Below are positions 16,231 to 24,781 of a stretch of 39,144 nt of DNA, in pieces. Below the pieces are notes generated by a model. The model did not search any database. It was not told the DNA's origin and was given only the letters and a program-made list of their open reading frames with translations. A program made the translations under genes and the position numbers. Position 1 is the stretch's first letter; the number at the start of each line of letters is the position of its first letter. This DNA is from an uncultured Bacilli bacterium. GTDB lineage: Bacteria > Bacillota_I > Bacilli_A > RFN20 > CAG-288. The DNA lies in assembly GCA_944372245.1 (NCBI GenBank), contig CALVYN010000006.1, positions 1 through 39,144 on the forward strand, given 5' to 3'.

Positions 16231-19119
16231 ATGCAGAAAAGAAAGATTCGTCTCCTCTCTGTCCTTGCCCTCTCCCTCGTCACTCTCTCCTCAGTAGGCT
16301 GCAACGGCAACAAGGGAAACAACAGCTCTCCGAGCGATTCCACCTCCGCTTCCTCCAGCAGCTCGTCGAGCAGCTCGAGCTCCTCCAGCTCCACCACCCC
16401 TGAGCCCTCCGGCCCCACCATCCACGAGGAAACCGGCCCTGCCGATCTCAACATCTACCTCCACACCGATGCCCCCAGAGCCAACCGCGACTGGATCTGG
16501 GCCTGGGACGACACCAACAGCTACGGCTTCCAGACCTCGGGCGACACCACCGTCACCTTCGAGGAGCTTGGCGACAGCTTCGAGTTCATCCCCGCATACA
16601 TCAACTTCGATACCGACTATTCGTGCTATGTCACCAATTGGGCCTTCGACCTGAATGGCACCTTAAACTTCGCCTCCGACCTCTCCAACATGGTCACCGG
16701 CCTTCTGTACCGCAATGAGGGCGGATCATATCAGACGGCCGATGTCACCATCGATCCCACCCAGATGGTCAAGGATGAGGCGGGGAACTACAACATTCTC
16801 ATCGACGAGAAGTCGGGCGGCGTGTACTACTCGGTCGCCGAATTCCCCACCACGCCCATCGACTCGATCACCTATGAGGGTACCGTCGATGAGGAGCAGG
16901 GCACCAGCTACACCATCGAGGTGCAGGGCGAGACCCTCAACGAGGTCTTCGGCGGCGGCCAGCCCTATCTCAGGCCCTACCGCTTCGACGCTGATGGCAA
17001 CAAAGTCTATGGCGACAACATCAACCTCGATGTCGAGACGGCCGGAACTGGCAACACCATCAAGAACTTCGTTCTGACCGCGCCTTTGGACCTCACCTAC
17101 CAGTATGAGTTCTGGTGCTCCAACCCCAACAAGGGTGGCGAGATGGAAAATGTCGGTGACGTAAACGTCAAGCGTTTCTACTCGAGCGAGGCCTTCGATG
17201 CTACCTACTACACCGACGAGGATCTGGGCGCCATCGTCAACGGCGGCACCACCACCTTCAAGCTCTGGTCGCCCACCGCTACCGCGGTCAAGCTCCACGT
17301 CTACTCGGATGACTCCCAGGCCCTGGGCAACGGCACTGCCTACGATCTGACCAAGGACGCTCACGGCGTCTTCTCGGTCCAGGTTCCCGAGAACCTCAAC
17401 GGCCACTACTACCAGTATGAGGTCACCAACTTCGGACGGACCGTGACCACGGCTGACCCCTATGCGCGCTCCTCCGACGCCAACGGTGTCCACTCCATGG
17501 TCGTGGACTTCTCCGATACAACCCACTATGAGGGCTACACCGCGGAGGATACCGGCTGGGCTCCCGACACCTCCGCCTCCGACACCACCATCATGGAGAT
17601 GCACACCAAGGACATGACCTACGATCAGTCCTGGAATGGCACCGAGGCCAACCGCGGCAAGTACCTCGGTCTGTCGGAGACCGGCACCAAGCTGGAGGAC
17701 GGCACTCCCACCGGTTTCGACTACGTCAAGAACCTGCACGAGAAGGGTCTGACCCACGTCCAGATCATGCCCGCCTATGACTTCGCCTCGGTCGATGAGA
17801 GCAAGGATGTGACCGACCAGTACAACTGGGGTTACGACCCGCAGCAGTACAACGCTCCCGAGGGTTCCTATTCCTCCAACCCTAACGACGGCACCACCAG
17901 GGTGGCCGAGTTCCAGGATTGGGTCAAGGCCTACAACGACGCCGGCATCGGCGTGATCATGGATGTGGTCTACAACCACATGCCCGGCCAGAACGGCACG
18001 GCGTTTGAGAATGTCTTCCCCGGCTACTACTTCCGTTCGGCCTCCTTCTCCGGCGCGGGCACCGACATCGCTTCGCAGCGCTCGATGGTGCGCCAGTTCA
18101 TCGTCGATTCGGTGGTCGGCTGGGTCCGCGACTATCACGTCTCCGGCTTCCGCTTCGACCTGATGGGTATCCTCGATTGGAAGACCATGGTCGCGGTCCG
18201 TCAGGCGCTCGATGCCATCGATCCCAACATCCTGCTCTACGGCGAGGGCTGGACCATGTTCGGTTCGGATGACGATTCGCTCCTGACCGCCAGCGATATG
18301 GCGACTCAGAACAACATCAACAAGATGGGTGACGATTGGGCCGGCGCCTTCAACGACACCTATCGCGACGGCATGAAGGGCTCCGTCTTCGATGCGACCA
18401 GCAAGGGCTACGTCCAGAACGCCTACGAGGGGACGCCCGTCTCCACCGCCGATAAGGACAAGGTCTACAACGGCATGACAGGCACCTACTACCTCGGCCT
18501 CAGCGGCGGCTTTACCTACGCCTCGGCAGCCGCCGATGGCATCGGCGCCTCTCTGGCCTATGTCGAGTGCCACGACAATGCGACCCTGCACGACACCCTG
18601 ATGATGTCCGCCGACGATCAGGCCGATGTCACCGCCATGATCGAGCTGGCCAACGCCAACGTCCTCGGCTCGCTCTCGCCCGCCTTCTTCCAGGTCGGTC
18701 AGGACTTCGGACGCACCAAGGAGGTCACCAAGGACTCGCCCGACTACAAGACCGACACCTGCTATGACGATCCCCACGAGGGCCGCGAGAACTACGCCTA
18801 CAACCACAATTCCTACAACTCCTCCGCCCAGCTCAACGCCATCAAGTGGAACCAGCTGACGGAGAACAAGGAGATCTCCGACAGCTTCAACGAGAACCTG
18901 GAGCTCAGGGGCCAGCGCCACTTCGCCGACGCCACCTACAACAGCTTCCAGACCGGCGGCGTGTTCACGCCCGACCTGATCGATCAGAGCGGCGTCATCT
19001 CCTTCACCTACACCGCCGGCGATCAGACCTACCTGTTCATCCAGAACTACACCAGCGAGCCCGTGACCTACGAGGGCCACACCGTCGCAGCCCACGAGAC
19101 CCTGGCCCTGGTCGAATAG
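16231..19119 (+). CDS. Type I pullulanase, surface lipoprotein
   Basis: Glycoside hydrolase family 13 debranching enzyme, 962 residues. N-terminal signal peptide with lipobox ending SSVGC (C24), then a Ser-rich stalk with 14 consecutive Ser (41-54), a CBM41-like starch-binding module (about 70-205, with WIWAWDD), a linking beta domain, a CBM48-like module (about 330-430, FKLWSPTA), and the catalytic barrel. Pullulanase signature YNWGYDP (531-537). Catalytic regions: DVVYNH (578-583), GFRFD with nucleophile D643, YGEGW with acid/base E672, and CHDN with D782. It should cleave alpha-1,6 branches of pullulan, amylopectin or limit dextrins outside the cell. Own promoter and terminator. It is homologous to the 20621 gene. 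Confidence 0.95.
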   Translation: MQKRKIRLLSVLALSLVTLSSVGCNGNKGNNSSPSDSTSASSSSSSSSSSSSSSTTPEPSGPTIHEETGPADLNIYLHTDAPRANRDWIWAWDDTNSYGFQTSGDTTVTFEELGDSFEFIPAYINFDTDYSCYVTNWAFDLNGTLNFASDLSNMVTGLLYRNEGGSYQTADVTIDPTQMVKDEAGNYNILIDEKSGGVYYSVAEFPTTPIDSITYEGTVDEEQGTSYTIEVQGETLNEVFGGGQPYLRPYRFDADGNKVYGDNINLDVETAGTGNTIKNFVLTAPLDLTYQYEFWCSNPNKGGEMENVGDVNVKRFYSSEAFDATYYTDEDLGAIVNGGTTTFKLWSPTATAVKLHVYSDDSQALGNGTAYDLTKDAHGVFSVQVPENLNGHYYQYEVTNFGRTVTTADPYARSSDANGVHSMVVDFSDTTHYEGYTAEDTGWAPDTSASDTTIMEMHTKDMTYDQSWNGTEANRGKYLGLSETGTKLEDGTPTGFDYVKNLHEKGLTHVQIMPAYDFASVDESKDVTDQYNWGYDPQQYNAPEGSYSSNPNDGTTRVAEFQDWVKAYNDAGIGVIMDVVYNHMPGQNGTAFENVFPGYYFRSASFSGAGTDIASQRSMVRQFIVDSVVGWVRDYHVSGFRFDLMGILDWKTMVAVRQALDAIDPNILLYGEGWTMFGSDDDSLLTASDMATQNNINKMGDDWAGAFNDTYRDGMKGSVFDATSKGYVQNAYEGTPVSTADKDKVYNGMTGTYYLGLSGGFTYASAAADGIGASLAYVECHDNATLHDTLMMSADDQADVTAMIELANANVLGSLSPAFFQVGQDFGRTKEVTKDSPDYKTDTCYDDPHEGRENYAYNHNSYNSSAQLNAIKWNQLTENKEISDSFNENLELRGQRHFADATYNSFQTGGVFTPDLIDQSGVISFTYTAGDQTYLFIQNYTSEPVTYEGHTVAAHETLALVE

Positions 19120-19188
19120 GACCTCTCACCCTCCTCTGTAAGCCTTTCAGCCGATACTTTCAGTCACTGCAGATCTCTCTCTGATCGA

Positions 19189-19220
19189 GGGCGGGGAGCC
19201 GTTTGGCTCCTCGCCCTTTT
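19189..19220 (+). terminator. Terminator of the first pullulanase gene
   Basis: 12-bp stem GGGCGGGGAGCC (19189-19200) and GGCTCCTCGCCC (19205-19216) with one G-U pair, loop GTTT, then TTTT. Confidence 0.9.
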
Positions 19221-19380
19221 ACGTAGATTGCTGGTGAAAACGTGAAATACAACTTAATTGAGCGCTTTTTACCCCTGTGAGGTTTCTTGGACTCCTCGCC
19301 TTCAGCTGGGGGAATATCGCGTTTTGGCACGATTTTTCAAAGCCTTTCGTAAGCGGTCTCAGAAAGCTTAACTTAACGAT

Positions 19381-19408
19381 ATTAAGCTATCTTGAAAGCG
19401 CTTATAAT
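19381..19408 (+). promoter_or_regulatory. Promoter and overlapping cre-like operator of the binding-lipoprotein/pullulanase operon
   Basis: -10 TATAAT (19403-19408) with ATTAAG (19381-19386) as a weak -35. TTGAAAGCGCTTATA (19392-19406) matches 14 of 15 cre positions and covers the -10 box. This aligns base for base with the 16178-16206 promoter, apart from one spacer base. Confidence 0.6.
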
Positions 19409-19477
19409 GCTTACCAGGCACCGAGCTGCTCGCGGGTTTTGACCGTGGTCGCTCGCAGTGCGAAAGAGGTACAACTC

Positions 19478-20608
19478 ATGGGACTGAAGAGTAGACACTT
19501 CATCCTGGCGGCCAGCCTGCTGGCGGTGTCGTTGACCTCCTGCACCCAGAATCCCCTCTCGGGCGGAGCGGAGAATGGGCAGGAGGCGGTCGACACCCCG
19601 GCCGCGAGCACGCCGGATGCGAGCAGCGACGCTTCCACTTCTGAACAGGGAATCGTCGATCCTCACAGCTATACTTCCGCTCAGGAATTCAACATCTTCC
19701 TGTGGAGTGAAGCTGAGGAGCAGAGGCGCGAGTTCGCCTGGCTCTGGTCTGAGGACGAGGAGATCGCCGCGGTCAACATTCAGACGGCTTCCGGCCGCAT
19801 GATGCTGCGGGACGAGACGAACAACAGGTACTACCCCTGCACCGCACTCACCCTCAACTACGACACCTCCTACCTAGCCTATTCCGACTTCAACTGCAAC
19901 GAGCCCGTCGAGGGCGGCTTCTCCTTCACGGAGAGCTTCCCCTTCAACCGCGCGATCTTCCACGCCTACGTCGCCCCCGATGGCGACAGCAGCCACCGCT
20001 CGCCCGAGATCTGGTGGGACAGCTCCAAGGTGGCGGCCGACCCTGAGCACCCCGAGCTGGGCACCTCGATCTTCATCAACGAGGATGTCGCGATGGCCTA
20101 CAGCGGCGAGGCGGACAATCCCGGCGTCTTCTACAACCTGGATGACTTTCTCGCCTCGGCTGCCACCTCGCAGGTTCCCGCGGTGAACGTCTCCGACAAT
20201 GCCGAGATCTCCGACCTGAACATCTACCTCACCGGCCGCGATGATCTCAACTACCTGTGGGGTTGGAACGCCGGTGGCTCCTACGGCTTCCAGGCCTATC
20301 CCACGAAGCAGACTGTCGAGGGTATCGAGGGCACCGAGTTTATGGCTTTCCACCTGAACTTCGGCACCAAGTACAACTGCTACAACAGCTGGGACTTTAA
20401 GAACAGCGACACCTTTGTGGTCTACAACGAGGATTTCCTCGACGGCTTCCTGATGAGGAATCAGGCTGGCAACAGCCAGACTGGCGACATCACTCCCGAC
20501 TACACCCAGATGGTCGCGGACGATCAGGGCAACTTCAACCTCTTTGTGGATGTCAGTGGCGCGACCCCCGCGATCTACTACTCGGTCGAGGCTTTCAACG
20601 CTAGGTAA
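19478..20608 (+). CDS. Lipoprotein with two tandem pullulanase-type carbohydrate-binding-like modules, no catalytic domain
   Basis: 376 residues from the ATG at 19478. Signal peptide with lipobox LTSC (C22), an Ala/Ser/Thr-rich stalk to about 60, then two repeats: module 1 (about 68-225, FNIFLWSEAEE...FAWLWSEDE) and module 2 (about 244-372, SDLNIYLTG...YLWGWNAGGSYGFQ...DYTQMV...YYSVEAF). Module 2 closely resembles the N-terminal module of the 16231 pullulanase, which resembles CBM41. No glycosidase motif is present; the protein stops where a pullulanase would continue. The frame is open from 19277, but the promoter at 19381-19408 lies inside that extension and AAAGAGGT precedes the ATG at 19478. 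Likely a surface starch/glycan-binding protein working with the pullulanase encoded 12 nt downstream. Confidence 0.8.
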   Translation: MGLKSRHFILAASLLAVSLTSCTQNPLSGGAENGQEAVDTPAASTPDASSDASTSEQGIVDPHSYTSAQEFNIFLWSEAEEQRREFAWLWSEDEEIAAVNIQTASGRMMLRDETNNRYYPCTALTLNYDTSYLAYSDFNCNEPVEGGFSFTESFPFNRAIFHAYVAPDGDSSHRSPEIWWDSSKVAADPEHPELGTSIFINEDVAMAYSGEADNPGVFYNLDDFLASAATSQVPAVNVSDNAEISDLNIYLTGRDDLNYLWGWNAGGSYGFQAYPTKQTVEGIEGTEFMAFHLNFGTKYNCYNSWDFKNSDTFVVYNEDFLDGFLMRNQAGNSQTGDITPDYTQMVADDQGNFNLFVDVSGATPAIYYSVEAFNAR

Positions 20609-20620
20609 GGAGAGGAGAAG

Positions 20621-23600
20621 ATGAAAAACAGAAAACTGAGAGCTCTGCTCCCTATCCTGCTCATCGGCACGATGGGCATCGCCTCCTGCCAGGGCGGCAA
20701 AGACAACGATTCCTCCAGCACCTCCACGGACAGCGTCGACACCTCGCTGCCCAGCTCCGATTCCTCTTCTTCGGATTCCTCTTCCTCCTCGTCCTCCGGT
20801 GGTGGCGATGTCTCCGGTGAGACCCTGTCGGTTGCTGACCAGACTGAAGTCAGCGATCTGAACATCTATTTCACCTCTACCAACCCCGCTCTGGAGGACC
20901 TGGATTGGGTCTGGGCTTGGAGCGATGAGGGCGACTATTCCTACGCCTTCCCCGTCCCTGATGACAGCGCCACTCCTCCGGCCTCGATCCCCGAGATCGG
21001 CGAGGATGTGGTGTTCAGATCCGTCCATCTGACCTTCAACCAGAACTACGAGGCCTGGAGCCAGTGGGACATGAACGAGTACAACCACACCACCATGAAT
21101 GTCACCGGCCCCACCTTCTTCGACGGCATCATCTTCCGCAGCGAGGATGGCAGCGTCCAGCACAACGACATCACCATCGACACCGAGATGATCAAGGCCG
21201 ACGACAACGGCAACTACAACATCTACATCGATATCGACAAGCTGCAGTGCTACTACAACGCGGCCGACTTCCCCGTCTCGCCCGTCAAGACCGCCGTCTA
21301 CGGCGAGGGCTATGACGTGACCGGCAAGACCATCGGCTGGATCGATCTGGGCGGCACGAAGATGAATGAGGTCTTCCCCTACTTCAAGGAGGACACCATC
21401 CGCATCCGTCCCTACCGTCTCAACAGCGTCACCGGCTCCAAGCAGTACGAGGACAACACCTTCAAGATCACCATCGACTACGATCCCTGCCAGGTCGAGA
21501 GCGACACCGCGGCTAGGATCTACCTGACTCACGGCCTCGATCTGACCTATCGCTACGAGGTCTGGGTCCACGACCCCAAGACCGGAGAGCTGGCCTATGC
21601 CTCCGATATCGACTTCCACACCTACTACAACTCCTCGGCCTTCGACTCCAAGTACTACACCGACGAGAAGCTGGGTGCCTACGTCGAGGATGGCAAGACT
21701 ATCTTCAAGCTGTGGTCGCCCACCGCCAACCAGGCGACCCTGAACATCTACACCCCGGACCGCACCTCCTTCCGCAGCCATCTGCCCACCAAGAAGGGTG
21801 GCTCGAACAACCGCGGCGTCTACACCTGGGTCATGGATGGCGACCTGACCGGCACCTACTACACCTTCGACGTCAACAACGCCGGCTCGCTCTCCAGAGA
21901 GGTCTCCGACCCCTACGGACTGTCCTCCGACACCAACGGCGAGCACTCGATGGTTGTCAACTTCGACGAGATCGAGAAGCCCGCGGGCTATGAGAACTAC
22001 CAGGATTGGGCGCCCGATTACGCGAACCATTCCGGTGTCACCATCATGGAGATGCACACTCGCGACTTCTCCGCTGACGAGAGCTGGAACGGCACCGAGG
22101 CCAACCGCGGCAAGTTCAATGGTCTTCACGAGAGAGGCACCGCGCTGGCGGATGGCACCGCGACCGGCTTCGACTACGTGCGCGAGCTGGCCGATGCGGG
22201 TCTGTCCCACGTCCAGATCATGCCCGCCTACGACTTCTCCTCGGTCGATGAGACCAAGCTGGACGACCCCGAGTACCAGAACCTGGCTGCCTCCGGCATC
22301 TTCAACTGGGGCTACGATCCTCAGCAGTACAACACTCCCGAGGGTTCCTACTCCACCGATCCTGACGATGGCTTCTCCAGAGTCGAGGAGTTCATGAGCT
22401 TCGTCAACGACTACAACAACGCCGGTGTCGGCGTGGTCATGGATGTGGTCTACAACCACATGCCCAGCCAGTCCGGCAGCTCCTTCGAGCAGGTCTTCCC
22501 CGGCTACTACTTCAGAGATGTCTCCGTCTCCGGCGCCGGTGTCGACGTCGCCGCGCAGCGCTCGATGGTGCGCCAGTTCATCGTCGACTCGGTCACCATG
22601 TGGGCGAAGGAGTACCACATCTCCGGCTTCCGCTTCGACCTGATGGGCATCCTCGACGTCAAGACCATGAAGGCCGTCAGGCAGGCGCTGGACGAGATCA
22701 ACCCCAACATCCTGGTCTACGGTGAAGGCTGGCAGATGTTCAATGACGGCACCGATCCCTCGACCGGTCTGGGCACCGCCGATATGGCCTACCAGGGCAG
22801 CCTCAACTACATGGGTGAGGACTGGGTCGGCAGCTTCAACGACGATGTCCGCGACGCCATCAAGGGCCAGCAGTCCGGCGATGCCAGCTGGGTCACCAAG
22901 GATCTGGGCTATGTCCAGCAGGCGATTCTAGGCACCCAGAACCTGGGCGACATGCAGTACGACAAGAGCAAGATCTACTACGGTCAGACCGGTACCCTGG
23001 GCTATCACATCGACGGCCGTCCCATCTACAACCAGTCCGCTCACGATGGCATTGGAGCCTCGATCTGCTACACCGAGTGCCACGACAACCTGATGCTCTG
23101 GGACAAGCTGACCATGTCCACCCCCGAGGCGAACCGCGGCGAGGTCGAGGATATGGCTCGCATGGCCAACTCCACCGTCCTGTCGGCCCTCTCACCTGCC
23201 TTCTTCCAGATTGGTCAGGACTTCGGCCGCAGCAAGAGCTTCACCGACACCAAGTACAACCAGGTCAACCCCGGCTACTTCGAGGATCCCTATGTCCCCG
23301 GTATCTACTACTCTCACAACTCCTACAACCTGTCGGATGAGATCAACGCCATCGACTGGAACCTCCTTAATGAGCACAGCACCATGGAGTCCGACTTCCG
23401 TCGCATGCTGAGCGAGCGCGTGGCCGCCTCCGAGGGCATCGCCGCCTCGCTGGGCCGCGAGCTTACCTACGAGGACTTCGGCGCCAACGGCGCTGAGGGC
23501 GTCGAGGGCATCTACACCTGCAACGTCGAGCCCAACGACTACGTCATCAGCATCAAGCTGGCGCTGCCCGACGGCAAGACCTACCTGGCCATTCAGAACT

Positions 23601-23671
23601 ACTCCACCGGGGCGGTGACCATCGACAACCACACCGTCAACTCCAGGTCCTCCGGCATCTTCATCTACTAG
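20621..23671 (+). CDS. Type I pullulanase, surface lipoprotein (second copy)
   Basis: 1016 residues. Lipobox GIASC (C23), Asp/Ser-rich stalk (about 27-62), CBM41-like module (about 78-218, LDWVWAWSDEG), beta domain, CBM48-like module (about 350-450, FKLWSPTA), catalytic GH13 barrel. Signature NWGYDP (562-567), DVVYNH (608-613), nucleophile D673 in GFRFD, acid/base E702 in YGEGW, D822 in CHDN. GGAGAGGAG ribosome binding site; 12 nt after the binding lipoprotein, so co-transcribed. It has an extra segment between the acid/base and the last catalytic region (about 745-800) and a longer C-terminus than the first pullulanase. The two may differ in preferred branched substrate. Confidence 0.95.
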   Translation: MKNRKLRALLPILLIGTMGIASCQGGKDNDSSSTSTDSVDTSLPSSDSSSSDSSSSSSSGGGDVSGETLSVADQTEVSDLNIYFTSTNPALEDLDWVWAWSDEGDYSYAFPVPDDSATPPASIPEIGEDVVFRSVHLTFNQNYEAWSQWDMNEYNHTTMNVTGPTFFDGIIFRSEDGSVQHNDITIDTEMIKADDNGNYNIYIDIDKLQCYYNAADFPVSPVKTAVYGEGYDVTGKTIGWIDLGGTKMNEVFPYFKEDTIRIRPYRLNSVTGSKQYEDNTFKITIDYDPCQVESDTAARIYLTHGLDLTYRYEVWVHDPKTGELAYASDIDFHTYYNSSAFDSKYYTDEKLGAYVEDGKTIFKLWSPTANQATLNIYTPDRTSFRSHLPTKKGGSNNRGVYTWVMDGDLTGTYYTFDVNNAGSLSREVSDPYGLSSDTNGEHSMVVNFDEIEKPAGYENYQDWAPDYANHSGVTIMEMHTRDFSADESWNGTEANRGKFNGLHERGTALADGTATGFDYVRELADAGLSHVQIMPAYDFSSVDETKLDDPEYQNLAASGIFNWGYDPQQYNTPEGSYSTDPDDGFSRVEEFMSFVNDYNNAGVGVVMDVVYNHMPSQSGSSFEQVFPGYYFRDVSVSGAGVDVAAQRSMVRQFIVDSVTMWAKEYHISGFRFDLMGILDVKTMKAVRQALDEINPNILVYGEGWQMFNDGTDPSTGLGTADMAYQGSLNYMGEDWVGSFNDDVRDAIKGQQSGDASWVTKDLGYVQQAILGTQNLGDMQYDKSKIYYGQTGTLGYHIDGRPIYNQSAHDGIGASICYTECHDNLMLWDKLTMSTPEANRGEVEDMARMANSTVLSALSPAFFQIGQDFGRSKSFTDTKYNQVNPGYFEDPYVPGIYYSHNSYNLSDEINAIDWNLLNEHSTMESDFRRMLSERVAASEGIAASLGRELTYEDFGANGAEGVEGIYTCNVEPNDYVISIKLALPDGKTYLAIQNYSTGAVTIDNHTVNSRSSGIFIY

Positions 23672-23688
23672 CATTCGACCCCGTTTCG

Positions 23689-23719
23689 AGAGAGGCACCC
23701 GCAGGTGCCTCTCTTTTTT
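23689..23719 (+). terminator. Terminator of the binding-lipoprotein/pullulanase operon
   Basis: Perfect 11-bp stem AGAGAGGCACC (23689-23699) and GGTGCCTCTCT (23704-23714), loop CGCA, T run 23714-23719. Confidence 0.92.
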
Positions 23720-23769
23720 ATCGGACCTTGCGACCAACTTTATTTACTCTTTAATTTCTATCCCCCCTG

Positions 23770-23798
23770 TTAACTTTTGTCAGATTCGCTTCTATAAA
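23770..23798 (+). promoter_or_regulatory. Promoter of the Bax-inhibitor-1 family gene
   Basis: -35 TTAACT (23770-23775), 17 bp, -10 TATAAA (23793-23798). The short leader that follows carries a hairpin ATGCAGC-GCT-GCTGCAT (23809-23825) immediately before the AAAGGGGG ribosome binding site. Confidence 0.55.
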
Positions 23799-23839
23799 GT
23801 AATCGTCGATGCAGCGCTGCTGCATGAAAGGGGGTAAAA

Positions 23840-24586
23840 ATGACAACCTATAATGCGCCCGAGGGGCGCTACGAGAAGGAGCCGCTCGGTGAGAAGGCCA
23901 AGGTTCTAGCCATCCCCTACGGCCTGACCTTCCTCTATCTGGCCCTGGGTCTCGGCATCGTCGCCGCGGTCGGCTTCGGCTATCCCATGATCTTGGAGGC
24001 CGCGGGTGCTGACCTCTACACCGGTTCCATGATCGGCATGGTGATCGGCTACATCGGACTGCTGGTCTTCTCCGTGATCATCGGCTGGAAGGCGTTCAAT
24101 AAGCGGAGCCTCCTGGTCGATGTCTGCTTCTTCCTCGATGCGGTCTGCTGGGGCTTCGCCCTCTCCTCCACCATCGTGGTGGCGGCGGGCTACACCGATC
24201 CCACGGAGGCGTCCAGGATCGTCGGTGTCGCCTTCGGCATCACCGCTGGCGTGATGGCGCTCATGGGCCTCTTCGGCATCCTGTTCAAGAACGCCTGGAA
24301 GGTCTACTACATGATTCCCTTCCTCCTTCTGGGCATCCTGGCTCTGACGATGATCAACCTCTTCATCTTCAACGAGGCCATCTACTGGATCACCGAATTC
24401 GTCTTCTTCGGCGTCATCATGCTGGAGACCATGGCCGACATCAACCAGCTGAAGCGCCTTGGTCAGGGTGGCTTCATCAACGGCACCAACAACCTGGCTA
24501 TCTACTGCGCCTACACCCTCATGAGCGACTTCGTCATGCTCCTCATCCGCCTCATCCCCATCCTGCTCATGAGCGATCGCAACTAG
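23840..24586 (+). CDS. Bax inhibitor-1 / YccA-family membrane protein
   Basis: 248 residues with about seven transmembrane segments (for example 27-48, 63-82, 93-116, 127-149, 155-175, 181-197, 224-244). The C-terminal part carries the two acidic positions typical of bacterial BI-1 proteins such as YetJ: D200 in METMADINQL and D230 in LMSDFVMLLIR. YetJ is a pH-sensitive calcium leak channel, so a similar ion-leak role is possible. Monocistronic, with its own promoter and terminator. No functional link to the neighbouring starch and galactose genes is evident. Confidence 0.85.
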   Translation: MTTYNAPEGRYEKEPLGEKAKVLAIPYGLTFLYLALGLGIVAAVGFGYPMILEAAGADLYTGSMIGMVIGYIGLLVFSVIIGWKAFNKRSLLVDVCFFLDAVCWGFALSSTIVVAAGYTDPTEASRIVGVAFGITAGVMALMGLFGILFKNAWKVYYMIPFLLLGILALTMINLFIFNEAIYWITEFVFFGVIMLETMADINQLKRLGQGGFINGTNNLAIYCAYTLMSDFVMLLIRLIPILLMSDRN

Positions 24587-24603
24587 GGTCGATTCGCTCG
24601 AGG

Positions 24604-24628
24604 CACCGCCTGAAAGGGCGGTGTTTTT
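24604..24628 (+). terminator. Terminator of the BI-1 gene
   Basis: CACCGCC (24604-24610), loop of six, GGCGGTG (24617-24623), then five T. Confidence 0.9.
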
Positions 24629-24732
24629 GTGTCCATTCAATAGTTTGGGGTGCGTTGTGAGACATCCTGATAATTAAACAACCTTTTATTTTACTTTCAG
24701 TTTGTAAAGCCTTGATTATGCCGTTAAACATT

Positions 24733-24759
24733 AAAAAAGACCGCCTTTATGGTGGCCTT
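24733..24759 (-). terminator. Terminator of galKT
   Basis: On the minus strand AAGGCCACC pairs with GGCGGTCTT (24737-24745 with 24751-24759; one mismatch, one G-U), loop ATAAA, then a run of T. It lies 22 nt after the galT stop. Confidence 0.75.
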
Positions 24760-24781
24760 TCTTTCTTGGATCAAATCTGAT

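Larger units (their letters stand above)
19120..19477. other. Intergenic region between the two starch transcription units
   Basis: 358 nt. It holds the first pullulanase's terminator (19189-19220), an AT-rich stretch, a cre-like sequence at 19347-19361 (TCGTAAGCGGTCTCA, 14 of 15 positions), and the promoter/operator of the next operon (19381-19408). The reading frame of the downstream lipoprotein is open from 19277, but this part lies upstream of the promoter and is not expected to be translated. Confidence 0.6.

Noticed and set aside
15979-16403. Short open frames between marR and the first pullulanase, overlapping its start
   Set aside because: No ribosome binding site, no recognisable product, and they overlap the promoter/operator and signal peptide of the pullulanase gene.
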